A stretch of 64,000 nt of DNA from Acrocarpospora macrocephala. GTDB lineage: Bacteria > Actinomycetota > Actinomycetes > Streptosporangiales > Streptosporangiaceae. Shown one piece after another: positions 23,464 to 31,820 of the stretch (the stretch's first letter is position 1; every line of letters starts with the position of its first letter). The notes under the pieces were generated by a model. That model saw only the letters and a program-made list of their open reading frames with translations. It made no database searches and had not been told where the DNA came from. The DNA lies in the NCBI RefSeq assembly GCF_009687865.1, contig NZ_BLAE01000008.1, forward strand, positions 80,956 through 144,955, in the 5' to 3' direction. The translations under genes and the position numbers were made by a program.

Positions 23464-25152
23464 ATGCGGCTAACGAAAAGGAGCGGACTCCGGGCGGTGG
23501 CTGCCGGTGTCGTGGCGGTTTCCCCGCTCCTGGGGTTGTTATCCATGCCGTCGGCTGCGCTGGCAGTCGGCGGTGAGGTGCTCAACGCAGGCGCACCGGG
23601 CACCATCGAAGGAAGCTACATCGTCGTGCTCAAGGATCTTGAGCGGGGCGGTGCCGGTGTCCGGGCGGTAGGGGAAAGCCTGGCGAGCCAGTACGGCGGG
23701 CAGGTCGCGCGCACGTACGGCCATGCTCTCCAGGGTTTCTCCGTCACCATGTCCGAGGCGGACGCCGAGCGCCTCGCCGCCGATCCCGCGGTCTCCTACG
23801 TCGAGCAGAACAGAAAGATCAGCATAGCCGCCGGTCCCGAAACCGAGATCGTCCAGCAGAACCCGCCCTGGGGTCTCGACCGGATCGACAAGAGAAGCAA
23901 GACCCGCGACTCCAAGTACAACTACGTCAGCGGGTACACCGGATCCGGAGTCCGCTCGTATGTCCTCGACACCGGCATCCGGGTAACTCATGCCGAGTTC
24001 GGTGGCCGCGCGACCACCCCGCAGGACTTCGTCGGGGATGGCAGGAACGGCAACGACTGTCACGGGCACGGTACGCACGTCGCCGCAACGATCGCAGGAG
24101 CCACCTACGGGGTCGCCAAGAACGCGTCGGTCGTAGGCATCCGCGTGCTGGACTGCGAGGGCGCGGGGACGTATGAAGGTGTCCTCGCCGGCATCGACTG
24201 GGTAACCGCGAACGCCATCAGACCCGCCGTCGTGAACATGAGCCTGGGCGGTCCCGCGAGCCAGTCGATGGACGAGGCGGTCCGCGGCGCGGTGGCTTCC
24301 GGCCTGCCCTTCGTCGTCGCGGCGGGGAACCTCGGATGTAACGTCAACGGTGGCGGTTTACTGTGCAATGAGAACGGTTACTCGCCCGCGCGCGTGGCCG
24401 AAGCCATCACCGTCGCCGCGAGCGACAAAGACGACCTCCGCGCGCACTTCTCGAACTTCGGGAACGGTGTCGACATCAACGCCCCCGGCGTGGACGTGAA
24501 GTCGGCCTGGATCGGCAGCAACACCGCCACCAACACCATCAGCGGCACGTCGATGGCCGCGCCGCACGTGTCCGGGGCCGTCGCGCGCCTGCTGGTGACT
24601 CACCCGAACGCCACCCCCAGTGCGATCGCGCTCGCTCTCAAGCACAACTCGCACAGGGGCTCCATCGGCGAACCGGATGAGCCCTACGACCCGCAGCCGC
24701 CGATCCCGGCGGAAACCGATCCCGTGGTGCAGACGACCGGCGACCTCCTCCACACTTCATGGCAGGCGCAGCCGCTGTCCACCTGCGTCCTGTCCGGCAC
24801 TAACGCCAACAACATCACGATCCCGGACGTCGGTCCGGGCACCATGTCCCCGATCAACGTGACGGGGTGCGCCGGAGTCGGCTATGTCCAGCCGCTCCAC
24901 GTGTCGTACACCGTTTTCCACACCCGTCCAGACGACATTCGCATCGACCTGGTCGCCCCGGACGGCACCCGCTACCGGCTGCGGACCGAGGGGCCGCCCG
25001 TCTCCACCCCCAACGCCTCGCCTGAGGCGATCTCGGCCACGCTCAACGTCAACGTGAACGAGACCGCCAGGAACGGGAACTGGCGGCTCGACGTCCAGGA
25101 TCTCTGGCCCGACAACTTCGGGTACCTGGACACCTGGAATCTTAAGTTCTGA
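23464..25152 (+). CDS. secreted S8 serine peptidase (proteinase K-like) with P domain
   Basis: Extracellular subtilase. From ATG 23464 (562 aa, GGAAAG upstream) the order is signal peptide (MRLTKRSGLRAVAAGVVAV..., cleavage near ALA), I9-type propeptide (YIVVLKDL ... VSYVEQN), and S8 catalytic domain with Asp in YVLDTGI, His in CHGHGTHVAATIAG and Ser in SGTSMAAPHVSGAVAR. A C-terminal proprotein-convertase P domain follows (about the last 120 residues, DIRIDLVAPDGTRYRL ... LDTWNLKF). The frame is open to ATG 23311, adding 51 residues that look like a second signal peptide. Either start is possible. Confidence 0.9.
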   Translation: MRLTKRSGLRAVAAGVVAVSPLLGLLSMPSAALAVGGEVLNAGAPGTIEGSYIVVLKDLERGGAGVRAVGESLASQYGGQVARTYGHALQGFSVTMSEADAERLAADPAVSYVEQNRKISIAAGPETEIVQQNPPWGLDRIDKRSKTRDSKYNYVSGYTGSGVRSYVLDTGIRVTHAEFGGRATTPQDFVGDGRNGNDCHGHGTHVAATIAGATYGVAKNASVVGIRVLDCEGAGTYEGVLAGIDWVTANAIRPAVVNMSLGGPASQSMDEAVRGAVASGLPFVVAAGNLGCNVNGGGLLCNENGYSPARVAEAITVAASDKDDLRAHFSNFGNGVDINAPGVDVKSAWIGSNTATNTISGTSMAAPHVSGAVARLLVTHPNATPSAIALALKHNSHRGSIGEPDEPYDPQPPIPAETDPVVQTTGDLLHTSWQAQPLSTCVLSGTNANNITIPDVGPGTMSPINVTGCAGVGYVQPLHVSYTVFHTRPDDIRIDLVAPDGTRYRLRTEGPPVSTPNASPEAISATLNVNVNETARNGNWRLDVQDLWPDNFGYLDTWNLKF

Positions 25153-25228
25153 CAGCTGAGACCGGCCGGCGGTGAGGTGTTCATCCAGGCGATCCCGTTC
25201 GGGGATCGACAACGAAAGGCGCCACGCC

Positions 25229-25300
25229 GTGGAAGCGCTGAACACCGAAATGCTGGCCGGTCTCATCGTCGGTAATTACGTGGGCCGCACCCGCCATTAG
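25229..25300 (+). CDS. possible 23-aa peptide
   Basis: A GTG-started frame encodes VEALNTEMLAGLIVGNYVGR plus three residues, with GAAAGG about 9 bp upstream. There is no recognised family. It could equally be the remnant 5' end of a lost gene, since the sequence just downstream holds pseudogene fragments. Confidence 0.25.
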   Translation: MEALNTEMLAGLIVGNYVGRTRH

Positions 25301-25305
25301 CCCGA

Positions 25306-25452
25306 TCAGGCTCCGCGAAAGAATTCCAGGCGGTCGGCGGGGCGGCTCAGCATCAGGTAGTGGCTACCGGGTATCTCGTGGGGGTGAGACCGAGTCGATC
25401 GTGGACCACAGTGCTGAACGGTTCGTGCTGGTCGATGAGTACCTGGGTGTCT
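25306..25452 (-). pseudogene. C-terminal fragment of an alpha/beta hydrolase, frameshifted
   Basis: Minus-strand reading gives TQVLIDQHEPFSTVVHDRLG in one frame, then GSHYLMLSRPADRLEFF in the next. Together they match the end of the intact hydrolase at 42671-43345 (DRLGITPDVMPGSHHPMLSRPAELADRL). A single frameshift near 25375 and loss of the whole N-terminal part make it a remnant. It abuts an integrase fragment. Confidence 0.7.
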
Positions 25453-25545
25453 GGCCGATCGGAACGTCCATCCAGCGCAGTCCGAGCGCCTCGCCACGGC
25501 GGAGCCCGTACACGAGCATCAAGGCGACGGCGCACCCACCGACTC
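25453..25545 (-). pseudogene. tyrosine integrase fragment
   Basis: About 27 residues on the minus strand read VALMLVYGLRRGEALGLRWM followed by DVPIG. This is the segment of phage-type tyrosine recombinases that carries the first catalytic arginine. Nothing else of the gene remains. It joins directly to the hydrolase fragment, suggesting deletion after an old integration event. Confidence 0.6.
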
Positions 25546-25633
25546 CGGCACCGCGCCGCCGCCCTCAGCGTGAGCCTTCATCTGAGTATCGGTACTCAAG
25601 ACGTCGCACCCTAAGCACACCAGGCTCGGAATC

Positions 25634-26008
25634 ATGCGACCAGTACGGACCATGATTCGCTATATCTCCCGATACGACCGGGGGCGCTTCGCCCTGGCCA
25701 TCGCCGGACCCTATGCGCTGATCGTTGTCGGCGTGACCATCTACGTCGAGATCAGCACGCGCCAGCCAGGGAGCCAAGGCCTGGAGGCGATATGGCTGTT
25801 CGCGGTCACCTCTCCGGCCTCTCAGATCTTGCTCTTGCTCCCGCTCCCCGCCCCAGAGATCTCTCGTTTCCTGTTCCCCGCCGCCGGACTACTCCAAGCG
25901 TGGATCCTCTGGCTGATCGTGCGCGGACGTAGAAAGAGCATGACTCCGGCGGGGGCGCTCCCGCTCCGGGATGATCACGAAGGGCAAGACCAGAACCGTA
26001 TGGGGTGA
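25634..26008 (+). CDS. SCO4225-like small membrane protein
   Basis: 124 aa with three predicted membrane segments (about 21-42, 53-76, 86-104) and a charged C-terminal tail. Composition and spacing resemble the SCO4225 family of small actinobacterial membrane proteins, of unknown function. Two starts are possible (25634 or 25652), neither with a strong ribosome binding site. The gene stands alone and converges on the hydrolase gene at 26063. Confidence 0.65.
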   Translation: MRPVRTMIRYISRYDRGRFALAIAGPYALIVVGVTIYVEISTRQPGSQGLEAIWLFAVTSPASQILLLLPLPAPEISRFLFPAAGLLQAWILWLIVRGRRKSMTPAGALPLRDDHEGQDQNRMG

Positions 26009-26062
26009 GAGGGCCACCAGTTCGGTGGTTGTTTGCCCACCATTTGCCACCAAGGTTGGCCG

Positions 26063-27268
26063 TTAGGGGATGAAGGTGACCTCGGGGAACTTTGGCGATG
26101 GTCTGTTCAGCAGGTGGCCTTTGCCGCGTAGGTGTAGATCGAAGAAGGCCAGCGGGTAGGTTCGCTGAACGGCTTCAGCCCGCGTGGGGTCGAGCGTTCC
26201 GATCTGCTCGGCGAGCTGAGCGGGTGTCCAGTTCAGTAGTGAGGCTAGTTGTGGGACGATCACTTCCAGGTCGCTGTAGGAGGCGTGCTCGACGCCCGTC
26301 GTTTTGATGTTGAGCTTCCAGCCCTTGAGGTTCGACCAGAATCTGGCCAGGTCAGGGTCCCGCTCGCGTACCGCCTTGGTGGCGGTCATCAGCATGTACG
26401 GCCGTGTCAGGCCGCTGTTTACGACGGGTCCCGCCACTGGGCCGTCCATGGCCAGCCCCGCCTTAATCTTGGGGTTCTCGAACATGGCGGAGGCGACCGT
26501 GGCGCCGCCTGCTGAGTAGCCGAACATGCCGATTCGTTGTAGGTCGAGTAGGCCGCGTAGGCCTGTGGGGAGTTTGCGGTGTTCGGCGTCGGGGTTGGTG
26601 CCCCGCTGCAGTAGTGCGAGTTGGTTGAGGACGAAATGGGTGTCGGCGATGCGTTGCTGGTAGATCAGTGTGCCGTGGCTGTCGGGAGTTGGGGTTACCA
26701 CTTGGCCGTCGGGGAATTCGACTGTGCCGTCGTGGGTGTGGTCGATGGTGACTACCGCGTAGCCGCGGCTGGCCAGTTCCTCGACTACCACGGTGTTGGC
26801 CGAGCGGAAGGAGTCGTTGCCCGGTGAGTACAGCACCACCGGTAGTTGGCCCCGTCGGCGGTCGGCGGGGGCGCCTTCGTGGGCGTGAGTGCGGGGCAGT
26901 TGTACGGCGTTGGGTGGTAAGCCCTGTTGGCGTAGGTACTGGGCGGCGGCCTTGGGGGTGAGCCAGGGTGCGGTTGGGTATCCGGTGGTTTTGCTGGCGG
27001 GGTAGGTCAGGCTGATCATCAGTTCGCGGGCGCGGCCGCCTGACAGTGGGTCCTTGCGTGTGTGATCGACCAGGTGCATGGAGATGGTGCCGAGCGGATG
27101 AGGGCCCGTCGGCGCGGGCAGGGTCAGCCGGGGTGCCGAGGTGGGCTGGGCTGCGGCCAGGGTGACCGGTGTGGTCACGGGCGTTGCCTCCTGGGCGGGT
27201 GCGCCGGTCGCTGCGGTTGGTGAGGCGAGGGAGAGGATGACGGCGAACGTTGTTCGCGAGAAGATCAC
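26063..27268 (-). CDS. secreted alpha/beta hydrolase (PAF-acetylhydrolase/chlorophyllase-like)
   Basis: 401 aa from GTG 27268, chosen because AAGGAG lies 6 bp upstream; the open frame beyond it overlaps the response regulator and is spurious. An N-terminal signal peptide (IFSRTTFAVILSLASPTAATGAPA) is followed by the lipase-type fold: PVVLYSPGND near the oxyanion strand, the nucleophile elbow FGYSAGGATVA, and a late VEHASYSD that could supply the catalytic His. The family includes bacterial PAF-acetylhydrolase-like and chlorophyllase-like esterases; the substrate is unknown. It lies downstream of a two-component system that probably controls it. Confidence 0.85.
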   Translation of the reverse strand: MIFSRTTFAVILSLASPTAATGAPAQEATPVTTPVTLAAAQPTSAPRLTLPAPTGPHPLGTISMHLVDHTRKDPLSGGRARELMISLTYPASKTTGYPTAPWLTPKAAAQYLRQQGLPPNAVQLPRTHAHEGAPADRRRGQLPVVLYSPGNDSFRSANTVVVEELASRGYAVVTIDHTHDGTVEFPDGQVVTPTPDSHGTLIYQQRIADTHFVLNQLALLQRGTNPDAEHRKLPTGLRGLLDLQRIGMFGYSAGGATVASAMFENPKIKAGLAMDGPVAGPVVNSGLTRPYMLMTATKAVRERDPDLARFWSNLKGWKLNIKTTGVEHASYSDLEVIVPQLASLLNWTPAQLAEQIGTLDPTRAEAVQRTYPLAFFDLHLRGKGHLLNRPSPKFPEVTFIP

Positions 27269-27387
27269 AGAGGCTCCTTCGGTGATGGATCGCAACGCCT
27301 CCAGAGTGCCGACGGCTGTGGTCGTTGATCGTCTGCCCATGGGCTCATCCGGTGCCGTCTGGCTCAGCCTTTCGGCTGATGTCGGGA

Positions 27388-28026
27388 TCAGCTCAGCGGT
27401 ACCAGGCCGCTGCGGTAGGCGATGATCACTAGGTGGACGCGGTCGCGGGCGTCGAGTTTGGCCAGCAGGTGTCTGACGTGGGTTTTGGCCGTGCCTGGGC
27501 CGATGTGCAGCCGCTCGGCGATCTCGCTGTTGGTCAAGCCCTCGGCGATGAGAGTGAGTACCTGCCGCTCGCGTTCGGTGATGTCGTGCGGAAGTGCGGA
27601 GTGGTCGCGCTGGGCGAACTTCGTGATCAATCGTCGGGTGACGCTGGGAGACAGTAGTGCCTGGCCGGCTGCCACGACCCGGATCGCCGTCAGCAGGTCC
27701 TGCGCGGGGGTGTCCTTGACCAGGAAACCGCTGGCGCCGCCGCGCAGCGCCACGTAGACGTACTCGTCCAGGTCGAAGGTGGTCAAAATGACCACTTTGG
27801 CGTCGCTGGAGGCGGTGATCAGGCGGGTGGCTTCCAGGCCGTCCAAATCGGGCATCCTGATGTCCATGAGCACCACGTGTGGTGCTCGTGTGCGTACGAG
27901 ACGCACTGCCTCCAGGCCGTTCGCGGCCTCGCCGACGACAGTCAGGTCCGGGGCGGTGCCGATGATGCCGCACAGTCCCGCCCGCAGCAGGGTCTCGTCG
28001 TCGGCGACCACTACTCGGACGGTCAT
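27388..28026 (-). CDS. NarL/LuxR-type response regulator
   Basis: 212 aa. The receiver domain has the acidic pair VVADDE, the phospho-acceptor Asp in VLMDIRMPDLDG and Lys in FLVKDTPAQDL. The C-terminal LuxR helix-turn-helix is ITERERQVLTLIAEGLTNSEIAERLHIGPGTAKTHVRHLLAKLDARDR. The start codon overlaps the end of the histidine kinase gene by 4 bp, so the pair is translationally coupled. The esterase gene 120 bp downstream is a likely target. Confidence 0.95.
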   Translation of the reverse strand: MTVRVVVADDETLLRAGLCGIIGTAPDLTVVGEAANGLEAVRLVRTRAPHVVLMDIRMPDLDGLEATRLITASSDAKVVILTTFDLDEYVYVALRGGASGFLVKDTPAQDLLTAIRVVAAGQALLSPSVTRRLITKFAQRDHSALPHDITERERQVLTLIAEGLTNSEIAERLHIGPGTAKTHVRHLLAKLDARDRVHLVIIAYRSGLVPLS

Positions 28027-29198
28027 CCCAGGTGCTCCGTGGAAGGGATGGGCAGGGTGGCGCTGACGCGGAAACCACCTTCGGGGCGGGGTGCCGCATC
28101 GAATGTGCCGTCGTACAGGTGTACGCGCTCCCGCATTCCGGCCAGCCCGTGACCCCGGTGCGGCCTGGCCGCCCGGCCGCCCTGGCCGTCATCGGTGATC
28201 TCGATGGCCACCTCGTCGGCTCTGTAGTGCACGTTCACCCTCGCCGAATCGGTGGCCGCGTGTTTGACCACGTTGGTCAGCGCCTCCTGGACGATCCGAT
28301 AGGCCGCCAGGTCGATCCCTGCGGGCAGCGCATGGCGTCGGCCGGTGACAGAAAGATCTACCCGGACGCCTGCCCCGGCGCTCTGTGCCAGGAGCCGGTC
28401 GAGGTCGGCCAGCCCTGGGGCGGGCGCCGTTCCCGGTGGATCGCCCTGGTCTTCCACGCGTAGCACGCCCAGGAGCCTCCGCATCTCGGCCAGGCACTGG
28501 CGGCTCGTGGTCTCGATGGCCGTGAGCGCGTCACGTGTCTCCTGCGGCCTGTCGTCGAGTACCAGAGCGGCCAAGCCTGCCTGCACGGTGACCACGCTCA
28601 TGCCGTGCGCGACCACATCGTGCAGTTCGCGGGCGATGCGCATCCGCTCGGCCATCACTCGCTGCCTGGCTAGAACGGCCTGATGACGCAGCGCCTGCGC
28701 AAGATGGCGGCGATGTGCGCCCACGGCGTACCCGACGCTCCACACGGTGGTGAACAGCAGCACTGACATCACCGGAGCCCCGACCAGGCGCGGGAAGGCA
28801 GGAATCCCGCTCGCCACCGCGGCGGCCAGTGCCACTCCCAGGGCGACGAAGGCGGTGCGCGTACGGCACATGGCCGCCACCGTGTACAGCACGCATGCCA
28901 CCGACACGAACCCCAATGCGAGCATCTCGCGCGCGGCCAGCTCAACCGCAGCCAGCCCGGCCACCGCGATCGCGAAGGCGACGACCGGCCGCCAGCGTCG
29001 CCATGCGATCGGCAGCACCAGCACGGCCACCCCCGCTATCCGCCGCCCGATTCCGATACCGGGATCGAGTAGCGCGAACGCAACGACCCCGCACCCGAGC
29101 GCGGCCAGCCCATCCAGGCGCCTCGGACTCAGCCGCCCGATGATCCGTGAGCGTGGCCCGGCACGCGTGATGAGATGCACGGGCCAAAGGCTAGGCAT
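28023..29198 (-). CDS. sensor histidine kinase (HPK7/DesK type)
   Basis: The N-terminal half has about five membrane helices (LDGLAALGCGVVAFALLD, IAGVAVLVLPIAW, VVAFAIAVAGLAAVELAA and others). The HisKA_3 phospho-acceptor is in RMRIARELHDVVAHGMSVV. A HATPase domain follows with IVQEALTNVVKHA, DDGQGG and GHGLAGMRERVHLY. ATG 29198 gives 391 aa; ATG 29237 is an alternative and neither has a strong ribosome binding site. It signals to the coupled regulator. No extracytoplasmic domain is evident, so the membrane itself may be sensed. Confidence 0.92.
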   Translation of the reverse strand: MPSLWPVHLITRAGPRSRIIGRLSPRRLDGLAALGCGVVAFALLDPGIGIGRRIAGVAVLVLPIAWRRWRPVVAFAIAVAGLAAVELAAREMLALGFVSVACVLYTVAAMCRTRTAFVALGVALAAAVASGIPAFPRLVGAPVMSVLLFTTVWSVGYAVGAHRRHLAQALRHQAVLARQRVMAERMRIARELHDVVAHGMSVVTVQAGLAALVLDDRPQETRDALTAIETTSRQCLAEMRRLLGVLRVEDQGDPPGTAPAPGLADLDRLLAQSAGAGVRVDLSVTGRRHALPAGIDLAAYRIVQEALTNVVKHAATDSARVNVHYRADEVAIEITDDGQGGRAARPHRGHGLAGMRERVHLYDGTFDAAPRPEGGFRVSATLPIPSTEHLG

Positions 29199-29237
29199 GC
29201 TCAGGCGCCCGGCACATCGACCCAAAGGCTGGTTCAT

Positions 29238-29540
29238 CCGAGGGCACCGCCACTGGTTCCGCCGGCCGAGCGCGAGCCTAAAGGCCAGGGTAAATCTTGA
29301 TGGGCTGACCTGGACCGAGGGGCCGCTGACGTCGCGTGGTGACCCGGTGAAATTCCTGCGCCCACGCGTGTACGCGTGCCGAGAGGCTGGATCTACCTGA
29401 CGCGACCGGAACTAAATGCGGCCGTCACCTAGGGACGAATTCCACTTACGCCCGCCGTGACCGCGTCGTTATATCAGGAAGAGCGCCGCGGCTCGCGAGC
29501 GTGGTGAGGACCGGTACGCGCGCGGGAGAAAGGGGCGGTC
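29238..29540. promoter_or_regulatory. divergent region upstream of the hydrogenase operon, with inverted repeat
   Basis: This 300-bp gap separates the kinase gene from the hydrogenase operon. The perfect inverted repeat CACGCG-TGTA-CGCGTG at 29363-29378 is a candidate operator for the forward operon. No gene or clear sigma-70 promoter is seen. Confidence 0.4.
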
Positions 29541-30968
29541 GTGGCTGTCGAACGCATCGACGCGGTCCCTGGATTCCAGGGTGCCCAGGCGGTCGCCGAC
29601 GCGATTCTGTACGAGGGCTACCTGCTGTATCCGTACCGGCGTTCCTCGGTGAAGAACCGGGTGCGCTGGCAGTTCGGGGTGCTGCTGCCGGAGCCGTGGG
29701 CGAAGGCGAACGGGCTGGCCGACGTGCGCGCGGGCGTGGCGGGTTCGGCCGAGTCGTGGTGGCAGCAGACCGAGTGCCTGGTCAGGGCGTCGAAGGATGT
29801 CCTGGTTCACTGCCGGCTGCGGTTTCTGCAACTGCGGCACAGGTCGGTGGAGGAAAGTCTTCCCGATGGCACATATCGTGCGGTCGATCAGGCGGGTACG
29901 GCACTGAGCTTTGACGAGGCGGTCGCCCGCGAGTTCGACGTCCACGTGCCCATTGGTGAACTGCTGACCGGCGAGAAGCGGTTCGAGGTTCGGATGCCGG
30001 GCGGCGTGGACGTGGAACCGCTTGCCGAGGGCGGGCGGTTGCGGTGGGAGGCGTGGCCGCTGCGGGCGTCGCTCACCCTGTCGATGGTCGCCTGCGATAC
30101 CTCCCTGTTCAGGCTGCGGGTCCATGTCGAGAACACCGGGCAGACGGCCACGCCGGACGCCTCGCGGGATGAGGCGCTGCGCGCGTCGCTGATCGCCTCG
30201 CACGTGCTGCTGGCTGTGCCTGGCGGCTGTTTCGTCTCGCTGCTGGAGCCCCCGGTGGGAGCGGAGGCCGCCGCGAGCGCCTGCGCGAACGTGCGGACCT
30301 TCCCGGTGCTGGCCGGCGCCGAGAAGGACAGCGAGGTGGTCCTGTCCTCGCCCATCCTGCTCTACGACCACCCGAGGATCGCCCCGGAAAGCCCAGGCGA
30401 TCTGCACGACTCGGCCGAGATCGACGAGATCCTGTCGCTGCGGACGCTGACACTGACCGAGGCCGAAAAGCGGGAGGCACGGGCCACCGACCCCCGCGCC
30501 GCCGCGATCCTCGACCGGGTCGAGGCGATGCCGCCGGACGTGCTGGCACGCCTGCATGGAACCACACGCCTGCCAGTGCCCGCGTCTTCCGCGCGCCAGG
30601 CCGTCGATCCGGCTCGCGAACCCGCTGCCGGCGATCCGGTTCGCGGAGCCCAGGTCTCGTGGTGGAGTCCGGAAGCGGACGCCGCCGTCGCTCCGGAGAT
30701 CAACAGCGTCATGGTCGGCGACACCCTGGTGCGGCGCGGCAGCCGGGTACGCCTTCGCCCCCGCCTCCGCGGAAGCGACCCCCAGGACATGTTCCTCGAC
30801 GGCAGGGCGGCCAGAGTCGAAGCCGTACTGCTGGACGTGGACGGCGCTCACCACCTCGCCGTAACCCTGGAGGACGACCCCGGCGCCGACCTGCACCAGT
30901 GGTACGGCCGTTTCCGCTACTTCGCCCCGGACGAGGCAGAACCCTTGCCCGACGGAGAACCGGCATGA
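29541..30968 (+). CDS. uncharacterised hydrogenase-locus protein, 475 aa
   Basis: First gene of the hydrogenase operon. The soluble protein begins AVERIDAVPGFQGAQAVADAILYEGYLLYPYRRSSVKNR. It has no signal peptide, membrane helix or cysteine cluster and no catalytic motif that I recognise. Its C-terminal 75 residues (GDTLVRRGSRVRLRPRLRG ... MFLDGRAARVEAV) look like a separate small beta domain. I recall similar proteins beside high-affinity group 1h hydrogenases in streptomycetes, which suggests a role in assembly or localisation. The GTG start at 29541 follows GGGCGGTC. It overlaps the protease gene by 4 bp. Confidence 0.85.
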   Translation: MAVERIDAVPGFQGAQAVADAILYEGYLLYPYRRSSVKNRVRWQFGVLLPEPWAKANGLADVRAGVAGSAESWWQQTECLVRASKDVLVHCRLRFLQLRHRSVEESLPDGTYRAVDQAGTALSFDEAVAREFDVHVPIGELLTGEKRFEVRMPGGVDVEPLAEGGRLRWEAWPLRASLTLSMVACDTSLFRLRVHVENTGQTATPDASRDEALRASLIASHVLLAVPGGCFVSLLEPPVGAEAAASACANVRTFPVLAGAEKDSEVVLSSPILLYDHPRIAPESPGDLHDSAEIDEILSLRTLTLTEAEKREARATDPRAAAILDRVEAMPPDVLARLHGTTRLPVPASSARQAVDPAREPAAGDPVRGAQVSWWSPEADAAVAPEINSVMVGDTLVRRGSRVRLRPRLRGSDPQDMFLDGRAARVEAVLLDVDGAHHLAVTLEDDPGADLHQWYGRFRYFAPDEAEPLPDGEPA

Positions 30969-31456
30969 GCGGCCGGGTTCTCGTCGCGGGTATCGGCAAC
31001 GTCTTCCTGGGCGATGACGGCTTCGGCGTCGAGGTGGTCAACCGGATTGACGCGTCCGCCCTCCCGTCCCGCGTCGACGTCGTCGATTACGGCATCCGCG
31101 GCGTGCATCTGGCGTACGAGCTGCTCAACGGCCGGCACGACACCTTGATCATGGTGGATGCCGTGCCCATCGAGGGCCCGCCGGGCACCCTGGCCGTTCT
31201 CGAGGTCGATGACGCGGATGCCGTCGTCGCGGGACCGGTGCCGGTGAACGGGCATGGCATGCATCCGCAGGCCGTACTCGAGCTGTTGCGGAACTTGGGC
31301 GGCGGGGTGCGGCGGGTGCTGATCGTGGGCTGCCGGCCCGCGGTGATCGACGAAGGTATGGGCCTGTCCGCCCCGGTTGCCGCCGCCGTTGACGACGCGG
31401 TCCGGCTGGTGGCAGATCTGGCCCGACAAGCGGACGTGGAGTGTGCTGATGCATGA
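30965..31456 (+). CDS. hydrogenase maturation endopeptidase
   Basis: HyaD/HybD/HupD-family protease, 163 aa, that clips the C-terminal tail of the hydrogenase large subunit once Ni is inserted. Nickel-sensing residues are in GIGNVFLGDDGFGVEVV (Asp/Glu), DYGIRGVHLAYEL and the MHPQAVLELL His region. ATG 30965 overlaps the upstream stop (ATGA), and hypA begins within its last codons. The predicted substrate is the large subunit at 32875-34662. Confidence 0.93.
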   Translation: MSGRVLVAGIGNVFLGDDGFGVEVVNRIDASALPSRVDVVDYGIRGVHLAYELLNGRHDTLIMVDAVPIEGPPGTLAVLEVDDADAVVAGPVPVNGHGMHPQAVLELLRNLGGGVRRVLIVGCRPAVIDEGMGLSAPVAAAVDDAVRLVADLARQADVECADA

Positions 31457-31820
31457 GACGGGATTGTGCGACGCGATCGTTCAGGTGGTTCTGGACCGGG
31501 CCGATGGCCGGCGGGTGAGCGCGGTCCGGGTCCGCGTCGGCGGGCACGTCGGCGGGCACGAGATCAATCCGGACATCATCGATCAGGGTTTCCGGGTGGC
31601 GGCTGCCGGGACGCCGGCCCAGGACGCCGATGTCGAGGTGGTGATCGAGCCGCTGTCGGTGCGCTGCCGGGGCTGCGGCGGCCAGGGGCCCGCCGTGGAG
31701 GCGTCGGCGCTGGTCGCCTGCGCGCGGTGTGGCGGCGTCGACATCGAGGTGACGGGCGAAGCCGAGGTCGAGCTGGAGGCGATCACGTTCGCGCACAGAG
31801 TTGACGGAGGTGTGACATGA
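31449..31820 (+). CDS. hypA: hydrogenase nickel incorporation protein HypA
   Basis: Nickel metallochaperone, 123 aa. The N-terminal MHETGLCDAIV supplies the Ni-binding Met-His-Glu. The zinc site is two C-x-x-C pairs (CRGCGG ... CARCGG). It normally works with the GTPase HypB, which is not encoded in this window. It overlaps both the upstream protease gene (8 bp) and the downstream small-subunit gene (4 bp). Confidence 0.94.
   Translation: MHETGLCDAIVQVVLDRADGRRVSAVRVRVGGHVGGHEINPDIIDQGFRVAAAGTPAQDADVEVVIEPLSVRCRGCGGQGPAVEASALVACARCGGVDIEVTGEAEVELEAITFAHRVDGGVT

Noticed and set aside
27268-28192. N-terminal extension of the esterase frame over the response regulator
   Set aside because: Overlaps the real regulator gene on the same strand in another frame; GTG 27268 has a strong ribosome binding site and a signal peptide.
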